NCBI RefSeq assembly: GCF_023276355.1
Contig: NZ_JALLPL010000001.1
Location: forward strand, 1,178,001 to 1,242,000
Reading direction: 5' to 3'
Source of the DNA: Haloplanus sp. XH21
GTDB lineage: Archaea; Halobacteriota; Halobacteria; Halobacteriales; Haloferacaceae
Length of the DNA: 64,000 nucleotides
Positions within the stretch are counted from its first letter, which is position 1. Each line of letters opens with the position of its first letter. The notes beneath the pieces are model-generated. The model ran no database searches, was not told the DNA's origin, and saw only the letters and a program-made list of their open reading frames with translations. A program made the position numbers and the translations under genes. Positions 1 through 8,842 of this stretch are shown here, in pieces.

Positions 1-917
1 CGAGCGAGGCCGCGACGGCCGCGCTCGTGGGCGCCGTCGGCGAGAGCGCGGGCGACTACGCCGGCCTCCTAGACATCGGGGACCGGTATCTGGGGCTCGC
101 CACGGACGGCGTCGGGACGAAACTCCTCGTGGCCGACGCGCTCGGCGACTACTCCACCGTCGGCATCGACTGTATCGCGATGAACGCGAACGACCTCGTC
201 GCCGCCGGCGTCCGACCCGTGGCCTTTGTCGACTATCTCGCCATCGACGACCCGGACGAGACGTTCGCCGAACAGATCGGTGAGGGTCTCGCGGCGGGCG
301 CGGAGCGGGCGGGTATCGAACTCGTCGGCGGCGAGACGGCGGTGATGCCCGAGGTCGTCACCGGACTGGACCTCGCAGGGACGTGCGCGGGACTCGCGGC
401 CAAGGATGCCATCTTCCCAGGCCGGGCCGAAGTGGACGACGCCCTCGTCGGCGTTCCGTCCTCGGGGATCCACTCCAACGGCCTAACGCTCGCGCGCACG
501 GCCGTCACGAAAGAACACGACTACACGGACCCCTGTCCGTTCGGCGACTACGACACGCTCGGTGACGCGCTCCTCGAACCGACGCGCATCTACACGGATC
601 TCCTTGACCCGATGCGGGAACACGATGTCCACGCCGCGGCCCACGTCACCGGCGGTGGCTGGACCAACCTCGACCGCCTCGGCGATCACCGCTACGTGGT
701 CGACGACGCGTTCGAGCCCCAGCCGGTGTTCGACTTCGTGCAGTCGGCCGGCAACGTCTCCGACGAGGAGATGCACCGCACGTTCAACATGGGCACCGGG
801 TTCGTCGCCGCGGTGGACGAGGTGGACGCCGAATCGCTCGCGGCCGCCGTCGACGGTCGGATCATCGGCCGCGTCGAGGAAGGTGAAGGCGTCGCTATCC
901 GCGGACTGGAGCTATAG
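1..917 (+). CDS. purM: Phosphoribosylformylglycinamidine cyclo-ligase, 5' end cut by window
   Basis: AIR synthetase closes the imidazole ring of FGAM with ATP in de novo purine synthesis, in the cytosol. The frame is already open at base 3 and reads through the usual PurM start region, including the TDGVGTKLLVA motif, the MNANDLVAAG segment and the GGETAVMPE motif, so the true start lies upstream of the window. The C-terminal half carries the glycine-rich HVTGGGWTNL and NMGTGF segments of the AIRS fold. About 305 residues are visible, so probably only 15-30 are missing. The stop is TAG at 917. The next gene is on the opposite strand and converges with it. Confidence 0.95.
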   Translation, partial: SEAATAALVGAVGESAGDYAGLLDIGDRYLGLATDGVGTKLLVADALGDYSTVGIDCIAMNANDLVAAGVRPVAFVDYLAIDDPDETFAEQIGEGLAAGAERAGIELVGGETAVMPEVVTGLDLAGTCAGLAAKDAIFPGRAEVDDALVGVPSSGIHSNGLTLARTAVTKEHDYTDPCPFGDYDTLGDALLEPTRIYTDLLDPMREHDVHAAAHVTGGGWTNLDRLGDHRYVVDDAFEPQPVFDFVQSAGNVSDEEMHRTFNMGTGFVAAVDEVDAESLAAAVDGRIIGRVEEGEGVAIRGLEL

Positions 918-1052
918 CGAACAGGTGTCTGGCGGCCACCGGAACGGGGTCGACACACGACGGCTGTCCGGTTCCGGGTGAGCGGTCAGGACATGTATCG
1001 GCCTGGCCGCGCTTTCCGATAAGAAGCTCCGGGACGACCGACGCCACGCCGA

Positions 1053-1592
1053 TCAGGAGAGTTCCGCGGCGATGTCCGCCTCGGTGATGATGCCGACCGC
1101 TTCGCCGCTCTCGGTGACGATGACGGCCTTGTAGTAGTCCAGCAGGTTGCTGATCTTATCGACCGAATCTTCGCGCGAGACGGTCGGGAACTGTTCGCTC
1201 ATGATCTCTGCCACCGCGTTCTGTCCGACGTTCTCGCCCGCGCGCCGGATGTCGCTGTAACTGATCGAGCCGACCGGCAGTCCGTTCTGCAACACGGGCA
1301 ACTGCGAGAAGGCAGCGTCTTCCATGCGGTCTTCGGCGTCGGCGACGGAGTCGTCCGGGGCGACGCTGACGAGGTCCTCGTTCATCAGATTCTCGGCTCG
1401 CACGACGCTCCCCTCGGCCTCGTCGAGGGCGTCGACGATGCGACGGAGCGTCGACAGCCGGGGGTCGACGTCGCCGCCTTCGATTCGCGCGATCAGCGGC
1501 TGGGAGACGCCGGCCATCTCCGCCAGCGAACTCTGAGTCAGCTCGAGTGAGGTCCGCCGCTCGCGCAGATCCTGCGGCGTCGGTAGTTCCAT
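1053..1592 (-). CDS. XRE-type HTH regulator with two CBS domains
   Basis: A 179-residue protein. Residues about 8-60 form a Cro/C1-type helix-turn-helix (LTQSSLAEMAGVSQPLIAR followed by the DPRLSTLRRIV helix). Two CBS motifs follow (about 68-120 and 125-178, with LPVLQNGLPVGSISYSDI and AVIVTESGEAVGIITEADI). CBS pairs bind adenine nucleotides or SAM, so this is probably a ligand-sensing DNA-binding protein of a type widespread in archaea. A TATA-like stretch near 1610-1620 lies about 25 bases before the ATG, which fits a leaderless transcript. The target genes are not evident from context. Confidence 0.85.
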   Translation of the reverse strand: MELPTPQDLRERRTSLELTQSSLAEMAGVSQPLIARIEGGDVDPRLSTLRRIVDALDEAEGSVVRAENLMNEDLVSVAPDDSVADAEDRMEDAAFSQLPVLQNGLPVGSISYSDIRRAGENVGQNAVAEIMSEQFPTVSREDSVDKISNLLDYYKAVIVTESGEAVGIITEADIAAELS

Positions 1593-1801
1593 GGCTACAG
1601 ATAACCAACGGTTATTAAAATTACTTTCGACCGGGCGGTCCGTCGTGGATTCAGACCGCCGTCCGTTGTGGACTGGATGCGGATTTCCTATCGCGACATG
1701 CGATTTACCAGGGCGGCGGTATCCGTTGACGGCGCTTCGCGCTCCCGTCAGCGGTTTCGGGAACCAGTATATTCAACACGACCGGCGGTAGAGCACACGG
1801 T

Positions 1802-1975
1802 ATGAGTCTGGAGATGGCCCACGACTGCCCCGAGTGTTCGAACGACACGTTCTGGCGGACCGCCAGCACGGCGCTACACCTGGGCGAGAAGACGAAATGG
1901 ACGTGTACCGACTGCGACTACGGGCTGGTCCGCATCAACGGTATCGACAGTTCGGACCACGACGACTACTTCTGA
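1802..1975 (+). CDS. Small zinc-ribbon protein (57 aa)
   Basis: The 57-residue frame has two CxxC pairs (HDCPEC near the N-terminus and TCTDCDYGLVRING later), the pattern of a zinc beta-ribbon; tryptophans and acidic residues surround them. A TATA-like box (about 1767-1776) lies about 30 bases before the ATG. Haloarchaea encode many such one-domain zinc proteins; their roles are mostly unknown and no function is assigned here. The TGA stop is directly followed by palindromic repeat A1. Confidence 0.75.
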   Translation: MSLEMAHDCPECSNDTFWRTASTALHLGEKTKWTCTDCDYGLVRINGIDSSDHDDYF

Positions 1976-2054
1976 TACGGTTTACTGTCCGTCAGTACTG
2001 GTGGTTCGTCGGGACGGTCCGGCGAACCCCAGTACACGGTTACAATAATCCGTA
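1976..2054. repeat. Palindromic repeat A1 (family A, about 80 bp)
   Basis: A 79-base imperfect palindrome running from TACGG to CCGTA, with subterminal GGTTACAATAA on the right and a GGTTCG/CGAACC core. It fills the gap between two convergent genes and begins directly after the TGA of the zinc-ribbon gene, so the motif reads TGATACGG. It is inverted relative to copy A2. Related copies lie at 9299, 16914, 45759 and 57783. Confidence 0.85.
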
Positions 2055-2063
2055 TGACGCGAG

Positions 2064-2447
2064 TCACTCGACGCGTTCGCGATACTCTTCGGCTGCGAGC
2101 AGGTCGTCGAACTCGTCGGGGTCGCTGGGTTCGACTTCGAGCATCCAGCCGTCGCCGTACGGATCCTCGTTGACCAGTTCGGGCGCGTCGAACAGGTCCT
2201 CGTTGACGGCCGTCACCGTGCCCGAGAGGGGCGAGACGAGGTCCGAGACGGCCTTGATGCTCTCGACGACGCCGAACTCCTCGTCCTGACGCACCTCGTC
2301 GCCGACCGATGGGAGTTCGACGAACACCACGTCACCCAGTTCGTCCTGCGCGAAGTCCGTGATGCCGATCCGGGCGGTGTCCTCGTCTGTCGTCGTCCAC
2401 TCGTGCGATTCCAGATACCGTCGATCCGCGGGTACGTCGAAGCTCAT
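2064..2447 (-). CDS. gcvH: Glycine cleavage system H protein
   Basis: The 127-residue lipoyl carrier of the glycine cleavage complex shuttles the methylamine arm between the P, T and L proteins. The lipoylated lysine sits in the motif [19 protein letters not shown], and the C-terminal [13 protein letters not shown] is typical of the family; the length is normal. The frame is open far upstream inside gcvT, but the ATG at 2447 gives the standard [17 protein letters not shown] start. It overlaps the end of gcvT by 4 bases, so the two are co-translated. The glycine decarboxylase (P) genes are not in the window. Confidence 0.95.
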   Translation of the reverse strand: MSFDVPADRRYLESHEWTTTDEDTARIGITDFAQDELGDVVFVELPSVGDEVRQDEEFGVVESIKAVSDLVSPLSGTVTAVNEDLFDAPELVNEDPYGDGWMLEVEPSDPDEFDDLLAAEEYRERVE

Positions 2448-3538
2448 GTGTCGATGAAGGGGGGTGTCACTACGTTCGCCTGCTTCGGTTCGCCCCGGAC
2501 GACCACGCGAACGCGGGTCCCCGGGGGCGCCTGCTCCGCCGAGAGGTAGCCGAGTCCGATCGGTTCGTCGAGCGTGGGGCTCATCGTCCCGCTCGTGAGG
2601 TGGCCGAGGTGGTCGCCGTCGGCGTCGACCACCTCGTAGCCGTGGCGCGGCACGCCCCGTTCGAGCAACTCGACGCCGCGGAAGCGCTCCTCGACGCCCT
2701 CGCGCTCGGCGCGTTCGAGGGCGTCCCGTCCCACGAACTCGGTGTCGAGGTTGACCGTCCACCCGACGCCGGCCTCGTAGGGATTCCGCGGCTCGTCCTC
2801 CGGGTCGAAGTCCTGCCCGGAGAGCAGAAAGCCCATCTCCAGGCGCAGGGTGTCGCGCGCGCCGAGCCCGCAGGGCTGGCAGTCGAACGCCGACCACACC
2901 GTTTCGGCGTCGTCCCACGGACAGAGGAACTCGAACCCGTCCTCGCCGGTGTAGCCCGTTCGGGAGGCGAACGACCGGACGCCGTTCACCTCCAGAAACG
3001 CGGCCTCGAACCGGTCGATGTCGCGGGTCGTGCCGCCGCTCGCGTCGGCCGCGAGGTCCGGCGCGTCGGGGCCCTGGACGGCCAGCATCGCCCACTCCTC
3101 GGTGGCGTTGCGCACCGTCGCGTCGAGGCCCCACTCGTCGCGGAACTCGATCCAGCGGGCGTGCATCTCGGCGTCGTGGCCGGCGTTCGGGACGAACAGG
3201 TAGCGCGGACCCGTCTCGGCGTCCGGTAGCCGAAACACCATCGTATCGTCGAGGATGATCCCCTCGCTATCGGTGATACACGCGTACTGCGTGTCGCCGG
3301 GGTCGAGCTCGGTCACGTCGTTGGTGGTCAGACGTCCCATCAGCCTCGTGGCGTCGGGGCCGAACACCTCGATTTCGCCCATGTGGGAGACGTCAAAGAT
3401 ACCCGCCGTCTCGCGGACGGCCGCGTGTTCGCTTCGGATGGAGTCGAACTCCACCGGCATCTCCCAGCCGCCGAATTCGGTGAATGACGCCCCGCGTGCG
3501 GTGTGTGCCGACCGCAACGGTGGCTTCCGTAGGCCCAT
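2444..3538 (-). CDS. gcvT: Glycine cleavage system aminomethyltransferase (T protein)
   Basis: The 364-residue GcvT moves the methylene group from aminomethyl-lipoyl GcvH to tetrahydrofolate and releases ammonia. Typical features are the N-terminal [18 protein letters not shown] segment, [16 protein letters not shown], the [12 protein letters not shown] folate-site motif and the C-terminal [19 protein letters not shown] barrel. The length is normal. It is first in the gcvT-gcvH operon with a 4-base overlap. TATA-like stretches near 3585-3594 and 3606-3613 could drive it. Confidence 0.95.
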   Translation of the reverse strand: MGLRKPPLRSAHTARGASFTEFGGWEMPVEFDSIRSEHAAVRETAGIFDVSHMGEIEVFGPDATRLMGRLTTNDVTELDPGDTQYACITDSEGIILDDTMVFRLPDAETGPRYLFVPNAGHDAEMHARWIEFRDEWGLDATVRNATEEWAMLAVQGPDAPDLAADASGGTTRDIDRFEAAFLEVNGVRSFASRTGYTGEDGFEFLCPWDDAETVWSAFDCQPCGLGARDTLRLEMGFLLSGQDFDPEDEPRNPYEAGVGWTVNLDTEFVGRDALERAEREGVEERFRGVELLERGVPRHGYEVVDADGDHLGHLTSGTMSPTLDEPIGLGYLSAEQAPPGTRVRVVVRGEPKQANVVTPPFIDT

Positions 3539-3599
3539 GGTCGTCCCATCGGTGGCTCGTGACCTAACGTTTTTGCCGGGGCGAGCGAATAAACCGCAT

Positions 3600-3755
3600 C
3601 TAGCGATATATAATTCGAAGCGCCCTCGGAAGAGCCCAGCCCGTCCTGTGAGGGGCGGGCAGAACCGTCAAGGCGGTGTAGAGTAACGCCGTAGGCAGTG
3701 GAAGACACCCGTCCGTGCGCTCGGCACCGAACGCCCCCGTCCCGCGTGTCTCCGG
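3600..3755. other. Hairpin-rich non-coding stretch with a TATA-like box
   Basis: No convincing gene lies between gcvT and the remnant that follows. The stretch begins with a near-palindromic TATA-like sequence (GATATATAATTC, 3604-3615) usable in either direction. It then has a strong hairpin (CCCGTCC, loop TGTGA, GGGGCGGG, about 3642-3661) and a weaker one (GGCG ... CGCC, about 3674-3692). A G/C hairpin of this kind is also typical of the right end of haloarchaeal IS200/IS605 elements, so it may be a transposon scar or a small RNA. The two cannot be separated by eye. Confidence 0.35.
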
Positions 3756-4194
3756 GTGGTGATTCACCGTGGTAGACGGGATAGCCGGCGTGGCGTATCG
3801 CGTTCACGGGCGAATCGCCCAGTCGGTCGGCCACTGGTCAGTGCGTGCCTGCTAGCGGGATACGTGGTGGTTGCAGCAGGTGCCGTCGTCCCGTCCGTGT
3901 TGGATGCGGCACTCGGTGCCGTTCCGGCCGGGCGCGTTCTCCCGGCGGCGTATCTGCTCACGTTTGCGGTTCCGGGGACCTACACGGCCCTCACGCTCGT
4001 CGCCGCGTCCGGTGCCGTCCGCCCAGCGTGCCACCCCGGACTGGCGCCGACGCGACCGCATACACGTCTATTTGGCCGTCGCGTTCGCCGACTGGACGGT
4101 CCATCACCTCCTCTATCTCTTCGTTCCGTCCGCGCTCCTGTGGGCGCTGCTCACTCTTCCGATGGGCGTCGCCTACGCGGTCCCCGTTTGGGTG
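3756..4194 (+). pseudogene. Remnant of a multi-spanning membrane protein, frameshifted
   Basis: Reading the frame of position 3756 gives hydrophobic segments (LLAGYVVVAAGAVVPSVLDA and VLPAAYLLTFAVPGTYTAL). Near 4020-4035 the sense moves to another frame, which continues with VYLAVAFADWTVHHLLYLFV. The two halves read like one polytopic membrane protein with a one-base indel at the junction. The beginning is eroded and the end runs directly into a transporter fragment near 4170-4195 without a stop. The family was not recognised. Confidence 0.5.
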
Positions 4195-5694
4195 ATGCTT
4201 CCTGTCGCCGTGGTCGGCGTCCTCGTCGGGGTGACGGATCCCGGGACGGTCGCGGGTTCGATGACGCCGGTGGCCGTCGCCGCCGAGGCGACCCTGGGCC
4301 GTCCCGGCGTGATCGCGGTCATCCTCGCTGCCATCCTCGCGCTGGTCTCGACGGCCAACGCGGGCATCCTCTCGTCGTCGCGCTACCCCTTCGCGATGAG
4401 TCGCGACAGTCTGGCGCCGCCGTCCTTTTCGGCCGTCAACGAGCGGTTCGGAACGCCGGTCGCTTCGATCACGCTCACGGGGGCCGTGTTGCTACTGCTC
4501 ATCGCGTTCGTGCCGATCCTCGAAATCGCGAAACTCGCGAGCGCCTTCCAGATCATGGTCTTTGCGCTCATCAACCTCGCCGTCGTCGCGTTCCGCGAGG
4601 GGAGCGTGGAGTACGACCCCGAGTTCACGTCGCCGCTCTACCCCTGGATGCAGATATTCGGCGCCAGCACGGGCGCTCTGCTCCTCACGCAGATGGGGGG
4701 CATCGCCCTCGCCGGCGCCGTCGTCATCACGCTCGGCAGCATCGTCTGGTATCTCCTTTACGTCCGGCCACGCGTCCAGCGCGAAGGGGCCGCCACGGAC
4801 GCGATCCGCCGACAGGTCGGTCGCAACGCGCTCACGGATGTCGAGTCCGCGATGTCGGAACACACGCGGGAGGTCCTCGTCGCGCTCACGAAAGACGTCG
4901 ACGAGGCGCGGGAACGGTCGCTCGTCGCCCTGGCCGCTGATCTCGTTCGACGCCAGGACGGCCGCGTCGTTGTCGTTCGCTTCGACGAAATCCCGGATCA
5001 GGCCCCGCTCACCAAGGACGCGGCGCGACAGTCGTCGGCCGATCGCTCCTTCGAGGCTCGGATCGAGTCGCTCCCGACGGAGTTCGGCGTCGACATCGAG
5101 GCCGACGAAATCGTCAGCCACGACACGAAACACGCGGTCGTCAACTTCGCGTCCCGCCGTGGCGTGGATTCGATCGTCGCCGAACACGAACCGCTCCGGC
5201 TTCGGTCCCGGCTGGTCGGGGACCCCATCGACTGGATCGTGCGGCACGCACCCTGTGACGTCCTCCTCGTCGACAACCTCGGCTACGACCGCCCCGAACG
5301 CGTCGCGCTCTCCGAGAACAACGGCCCGTACTCGCCGCTGGCCGTGAACGTCGCCGAGGCCATCGCGGCCACGAACGACGCGGCGCTCTCGCTCTGGTAT
5401 CACGCCGACCGCGGGAGTACCGAACAGCAGCGGCGGATGATCGACGACTACCAGTCCGAGCTATCGGCACTGCTCTCCGTTCCGGTCCAGGCCGAATCCG
5501 TCCGAACGGACGGCGGGCAGCCGTCACAGCCGGACGTGCTGGTGCGCCGCGGCGCCGACGACCGGCTGCGGGATGCGCTGTTCGACGACCGGCCGACGTT
5601 CCCGCGGCCCGGCTGTACGACGATCACCGTCTATCCGGACGAACCGAGTCGCTCCCCGTTCGCGCGCCGACTGCTCGAACGGCTCGCGTTCTGA
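4195..5694 (+). pseudogene. APC amino-acid permease with C-terminal Usp domain, N-terminus missing
   Basis: From about 4195 the frame reads as the second half of an APC-superfamily permease: LVSTANAGILSSSRYPFAMS is the TM8 region, followed by FGTPVASITLTGAVLLLLIA and more helices to about 4790. A universal-stress-protein-like domain follows (TREVLVALTKDVDEARERS, later HAPCDVLLVDNLG). Full-length haloarchaeal relatives begin with several more helices that are absent here. The frame is open to 5694, but what precedes it belongs to another membrane protein, so this is probably a deletion fusion. A truncated product starting at ATG 4195 cannot be excluded. Confidence 0.65.
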
Positions 5695-5705
5695 CGCTCG
5701 GCGCG

Positions 5706-5912
5706 TCAGGGCTCCGGGCCGTCATCGTCGAGCCCCGGCGTGAGATGTTGGTAGCCGACGTAGCCGAACCCGAGCAGCGTCGCGGCGACGCCGGCGGACA
5801 ACACCACGCCTGCCGGCTCCCGAAAGTCGAGCAGCCAGAGCAGTCCGAAAGCGGCGAAGGCGACGCTGAGCGATCCGACGAAGCCGACGAGTAGCCACGT
5901 TCCTCTGTTCAT
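5706..5912 (-). CDS. Small membrane protein, two helices (68 aa)
   Basis: A short protein with two hydrophobic segments (TWLLVGFVGSLSVAFAAFG and VVLSAGVAATLLGFGYVGY) and an acidic tail ending DDDGPEP, the usual look of haloarchaeal small membrane proteins. The frame is open 8 codons further up, but the ATG at 5912 sits directly before the first helix and is preferred. Its end is 11 bases from the end of the convergent transporter remnant. Function unknown. Confidence 0.6.
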   Translation of the reverse strand: MNRGTWLLVGFVGSLSVAFAAFGLLWLLDFREPAGVVLSAGVAATLLGFGYVGYQHLTPGLDDDGPEP

Positions 5913-6022
5913 GGTCGGTGTCCGAGCGCTGGGCACATCCCCGTGACCGACACACGCCCTGCGTTCGCGAAGCGGTATGCGATGGGGTGAAAAAGAGGTT
6001 CAGTTGTCGTGCGCCAACTGCC

Positions 6023-6763
6023 CTACAGCCGAGAGGGCGGTGGTCGCGTCACCGGTTGCACGGCGGATTTGGCGAGTTTCGACTCGGCGCTGCGCAGCCG
6101 GTAGGACAGGGTCGACCGGGGGATATCGAGTTCGTCGGCCAGGTCGTCCAGGCTGATTTCGCGCGGCGTTTCGTAGTAGCCCTCGGCGACGGCGGCACGC
6201 ATCGCCTCCCGCTGTTCCGCTGGGAGCGCGTTTCCGAAGGTCGGCTGTCCCGCCGCATCCGTCAGCGGCGAGATGCGGACCAGGTCGATGTCTGCGAACA
6301 CGTCCACCTCGTCTCGAAGCCGTTCGAAAAACGCGCTCGCGGACGCGTCGTCCGGGACGATCAGCCGCCAGACGTACCGTCTCTCGGCGCGGCGCGTCTC
6401 GAAGAGAAACCCCTCGCCGAACCGTTCGAGCGCCATGTGCGGAATCGAGGCGCAGATATCCGTCCGTCCCCAGTAGACGTAGAAGACGAGTTCGTCGTCG
6501 CTCCGGTACAGCACTTCGCGCTGTGACGGCGCCCCGCACGCCTCCCGCGCGAGACAGTCGGAGTAGAATTCGGACGACAGAACGACCGACTCCAGATCGG
6601 ACAGCGTCTCGGACGGCCCGGTGGCGTGGTCGACACGCCAGAGACTCTTATCGGTCACGTGACACGATCGCGAATGGATCTCCGCGCTCGGTGCCGACGC
6701 GAGCACGTCCGCGATCGGATTGTGGCCGGGTTCGTATTCCAGCGCGAACACGAGCTCCTGCAT
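6023..6763 (-). CDS. HTH_10 (bacterio-opsin activator-type) transcription regulator
   Basis: A 246-residue protein. The C-terminal 55 residues carry the conserved HTH_10 pattern: VAEGYYETPREISLDDLADE followed by LDIPRSTLSYRLRSAESKL. The N-terminal 180 residues resemble the sensory part of Bat-like regulators, with no recognisable PAS or GAF motif. Haloarchaea have tens of these paralogs, controlling sets that include bacteriorhodopsin, carotenoid and respiratory genes. The target here is unknown; the nearest downstream gene on the same strand is the small membrane protein. Confidence 0.85.
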   Translation of the reverse strand: MQELVFALEYEPGHNPIADVLASAPSAEIHSRSCHVTDKSLWRVDHATGPSETLSDLESVVLSSEFYSDCLAREACGAPSQREVLYRSDDELVFYVYWGRTDICASIPHMALERFGEGFLFETRRAERRYVWRLIVPDDASASAFFERLRDEVDVFADIDLVRISPLTDAAGQPTFGNALPAEQREAMRAAVAEGYYETPREISLDDLADELDIPRSTLSYRLRSAESKLAKSAVQPVTRPPPSRL

Positions 6764-6819
6764 ATACTCACCACGCAGTGGAGCACCAAAGGTTGTCGTC
6801 CACCCCAGCAGTACGAGGT

Positions 6820-6965
6820 GGACGGGGCGTCGCTACTCCTCGTGAGCGACCGCCCGCCGACGGGACGCGAGGGCTGGCGTGGTTCGAACTCGCTCTCGAC
6901 GGGGCGGAACACGCGGGCGAGACGGTGACGGATCCCGACTCACTGTCCGACTACGGCAGGCGTGA
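6820..6965 (+). pseudogene. Possible decayed coding remnant
   Basis: Between two minus-strand genes, the plus strand reads as plausible acidic haloarchaeal protein in two consecutive frames: YEVDGASLLLVSDRPPTG, and then, after a shift near 6870, AWFELALDGAEHAGETVTD followed by PDSLSDYG. Codon third positions are GC-rich in both parts. There is no start or stop in register, so at most this is a fragment of a lost gene. The family was not recognised. Confidence 0.25.
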
Positions 6966-6970
6966 TCGGC

Positions 6971-7786
6971 TTACGCGCCCGGACCGTCGTCATCCCACGG
7001 CATCGGCGAGGGGGTCGGAATCCCCTCGGCGTCGAACGCTCGGAGCGCCCGCCGGGTAACGTCCGATTTGAACGCGAACTCCGCGTCGAGGTTCGTGACG
7101 TAGGCCTTCGCGCGGACCGTCCGATACCGCGGATGGTCCTCGACCAGCACCGTGATCGAGCGGTCGGCGGCGAGATGCCGCGAGGTGGACACTGCCTCTT
7201 CGACGATTGCTCGCGCCCGGTCGAGGTCGGCCTCGGGCGCGACGTGCAGCTCCGTCACCACCATCATCTCCGGCGCGCCCGTGTTGGCGTTGGAGACCGG
7301 TCCCGTGAGCGCGAGGTAGTTCGGCACCGCCACCACGTTGTCGTCGGGCGTCTGTAGTCGCGTCGCGCGCACGCCGACGTCGATGACCTCGCCGTAGTGA
7401 TCGTCGATTTCGACCCGGTCGCCCATCTGGTACGGCATTTCGAGCGAGACGACGATGCCGCCGAGGACGTTCGCGAAGAAGTCCTTCAGCCCGAACCCGA
7501 GGGCAGCACCGAACACGCCCGCGAAGGCGAGCGCCTGCGTCTGTGACACCTGAAAGAGCGGGCCGACGATCGTGTAGATGGCGGCGCCGTAGATCAAGAA
7601 CTTCATCAGCGGGATCGCCAGTCGGAGTCGGGCGCCCCGTTCGACGAACCGGTCGGCGGCGGCCGAGAAGATGACCCGCACCGCTCGCGCCAGCAGGGCT
7701 GCGACCACGAGGATCACGACCGCACCGACGATGGTCGCGGTGTCGACCCGGATGCCACCGAGTGCTTCGGTGGCTACCACTGCCAC
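6971..7786 (-). CDS. MscS-family mechanosensitive channel
   Basis: A 271-residue small-conductance mechanosensitive channel-like protein. It has three N-terminal helices; the third carries the small-residue pattern AFAGVFGAALGFGLKDFF of the MscS pore helix. The beta domain follows (PYQMGDRVEIDDHYGEVIDV, then TPDDNVVAVPNYLALTGPV), then an alpha/beta C-terminal domain. It would open under membrane tension to release solutes on hypo-osmotic shock. It overlaps the gene before it by 13 bases, so the two are probably one transcription unit. Confidence 0.9.
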   Translation of the reverse strand: MAVVATEALGGIRVDTATIVGAVVILVVAALLARAVRVIFSAAADRFVERGARLRLAIPLMKFLIYGAAIYTIVGPLFQVSQTQALAFAGVFGAALGFGLKDFFANVLGGIVVSLEMPYQMGDRVEIDDHYGEVIDVGVRATRLQTPDDNVVAVPNYLALTGPVSNANTGAPEMMVVTELHVAPEADLDRARAIVEEAVSTSRHLAADRSITVLVEDHPRYRTVRAKAYVTNLDAEFAFKSDVTRRALRAFDAEGIPTPSPMPWDDDGPGA

Positions 7787-8766
7787 CGCCTCCGCTTGAG
7801 GGATTCGAGCGCGCTCGGAAGCCCGCCGGGGCGCAACCGAACCACGTCGTCGACCGTGAGAAAGCCGTGATCGGCGAGGCTGTGCAGCGTCCGGTCGAGC
7901 CGAACGTCCGGCACGACCGCGGCCAGTTCGTCGCGAGTGACGGCCTCTTTCGCGACGGCAACGCCGAGCACTTCGGTCGCGCCGTCACCCGGGTCGAACG
8001 ACCGGTCGACCGGCCGATAGAGGTCGTCGGGGACGACCGCCTCCCCACTCACACACTGCTCCCAGATGGCCGACGCAACGCCGAGGTTCCCGCCGGAGAG
8101 GCGTTCGAGGCGCTCGAAGACGATCGCGTCCGGCTCGGGAACGTCTCTGGCTCCCAGCCACGCCGAGACGTAGTCGATGTCGACGACGGGTATCTCGACC
8201 GAGAGCGGGCCGCGGCGCGGCAGCGGTATCTCGTAGGTGACGGCGGTGAACATCGAATCGTGGCCGCTGGGCGGCGATTCGAACGTCGGCAGCGGCTCGT
8301 TTCGGGCCCGGATCGCGTCGGCGATCCGGTCGCTCGCCATCGCCGGTACCGAGAGCACGTGGTGGAAGGGGTCGGCGACGTCACGGGTGGCGTCGAGATA
8401 CTGCCAACTGTACCGGTTCCACGAGGTGACGACCTGCGTGGACGACGCGGCCACCCGATCGAGGAACGCGTCGATCCGATCGAACCCGCCGACGCGCCGG
8501 GCGTAGAGGTGATGACAGTCGTCGACGACGAGCGGCTCTTCGCCGACCGACGGTGGGCCGCCCTCCGGTTCGACTCGGGTCCGATCCCCGCCGTCCAGTG
8601 CTCGTTCGGCGCGGTCGAGGGCCGCCTCGCGGCCCGCGAACGGGTCGGCGATGACGGCGACGCTCGCTCCGGGGTCGGCGAGGGCGTCGTTGAGGCTGTC
8701 GGCGCCCGTCACGGATTCGAGCGGGGGTGTCGACACCATCGTTCGCCTCTGTCGGGCGAGCGGCAT
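7774..8766 (-). CDS. ATPase-like protein of unknown function, next to MscS
   Basis: About 330 residues. A nucleotide-binding fold is suggested by SVAVIADPFAGREAALDRA near the start (a loose Walker A-like loop without the usual GKS/T) and EEPLVVDDCHHLYA (a Walker B-like strand). A helical and winged-helix-like C-terminus follows (TRDELAAVVPDVRLDRTLHS, FLTVDDVVRL). The frame is open to 8844, but that would cover the start of the divergent gene. A TATA-like box at 8811-8822 and the ATG at 8766 fit better; ATG 8739 is an alternative. It is translationally coupled to the MscS gene, so it may act on or with the channel, but that is inference. Confidence 0.55.
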   Translation of the reverse strand: MPLARQRRTMVSTPPLESVTGADSLNDALADPGASVAVIADPFAGREAALDRAERALDGGDRTRVEPEGGPPSVGEEPLVVDDCHHLYARRVGGFDRIDAFLDRVAASSTQVVTSWNRYSWQYLDATRDVADPFHHVLSVPAMASDRIADAIRARNEPLPTFESPPSGHDSMFTAVTYEIPLPRRGPLSVEIPVVDIDYVSAWLGARDVPEPDAIVFERLERLSGGNLGVASAIWEQCVSGEAVVPDDLYRPVDRSFDPGDGATEVLGVAVAKEAVTRDELAAVVPDVRLDRTLHSLADHGFLTVDDVVRLRPGGLPSALESLKRRRWQW

Positions 8767-8810
8767 GAAGATGTTGCCGGTGGTCTCTCGCCGACCGCCG
8801 GTGAACCGGG

Positions 8811-8820
8811 ACGTATATGG
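8811..8820. promoter_or_regulatory. Shared TATA box for divergent genes
   Basis: ACGTATATGG lies 27 bases (centre to ATG) before the plus-strand gene at 8843, which fits a leaderless start. It also reads as CCATATACG toward the minus-strand gene at 8766. Both divergent starts may use this one A/T-rich patch. Confidence 0.5.
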
Positions 8821-8842
8821 CCGCGAGCGGGCTACCGTTTCC

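Noticed and set aside
69-776. Long open frames antisense to purM and to many other genes
   Set aside because: High GC content leaves open frames opposite real genes; these have no family motifs and poor third-position bias.
3539-3600. Glycine riboswitch before gcvT
   Set aside because: The leader is short, with no tandem aptamer-like stems, and haloarchaeal transcripts usually have little or no leader.
3600-3755. RNase P or SRP RNA
   Set aside because: The stretch lacks the conserved RNase P core blocks and the SRP helix 8 loop motifs, and is too short for haloarchaeal forms of either.
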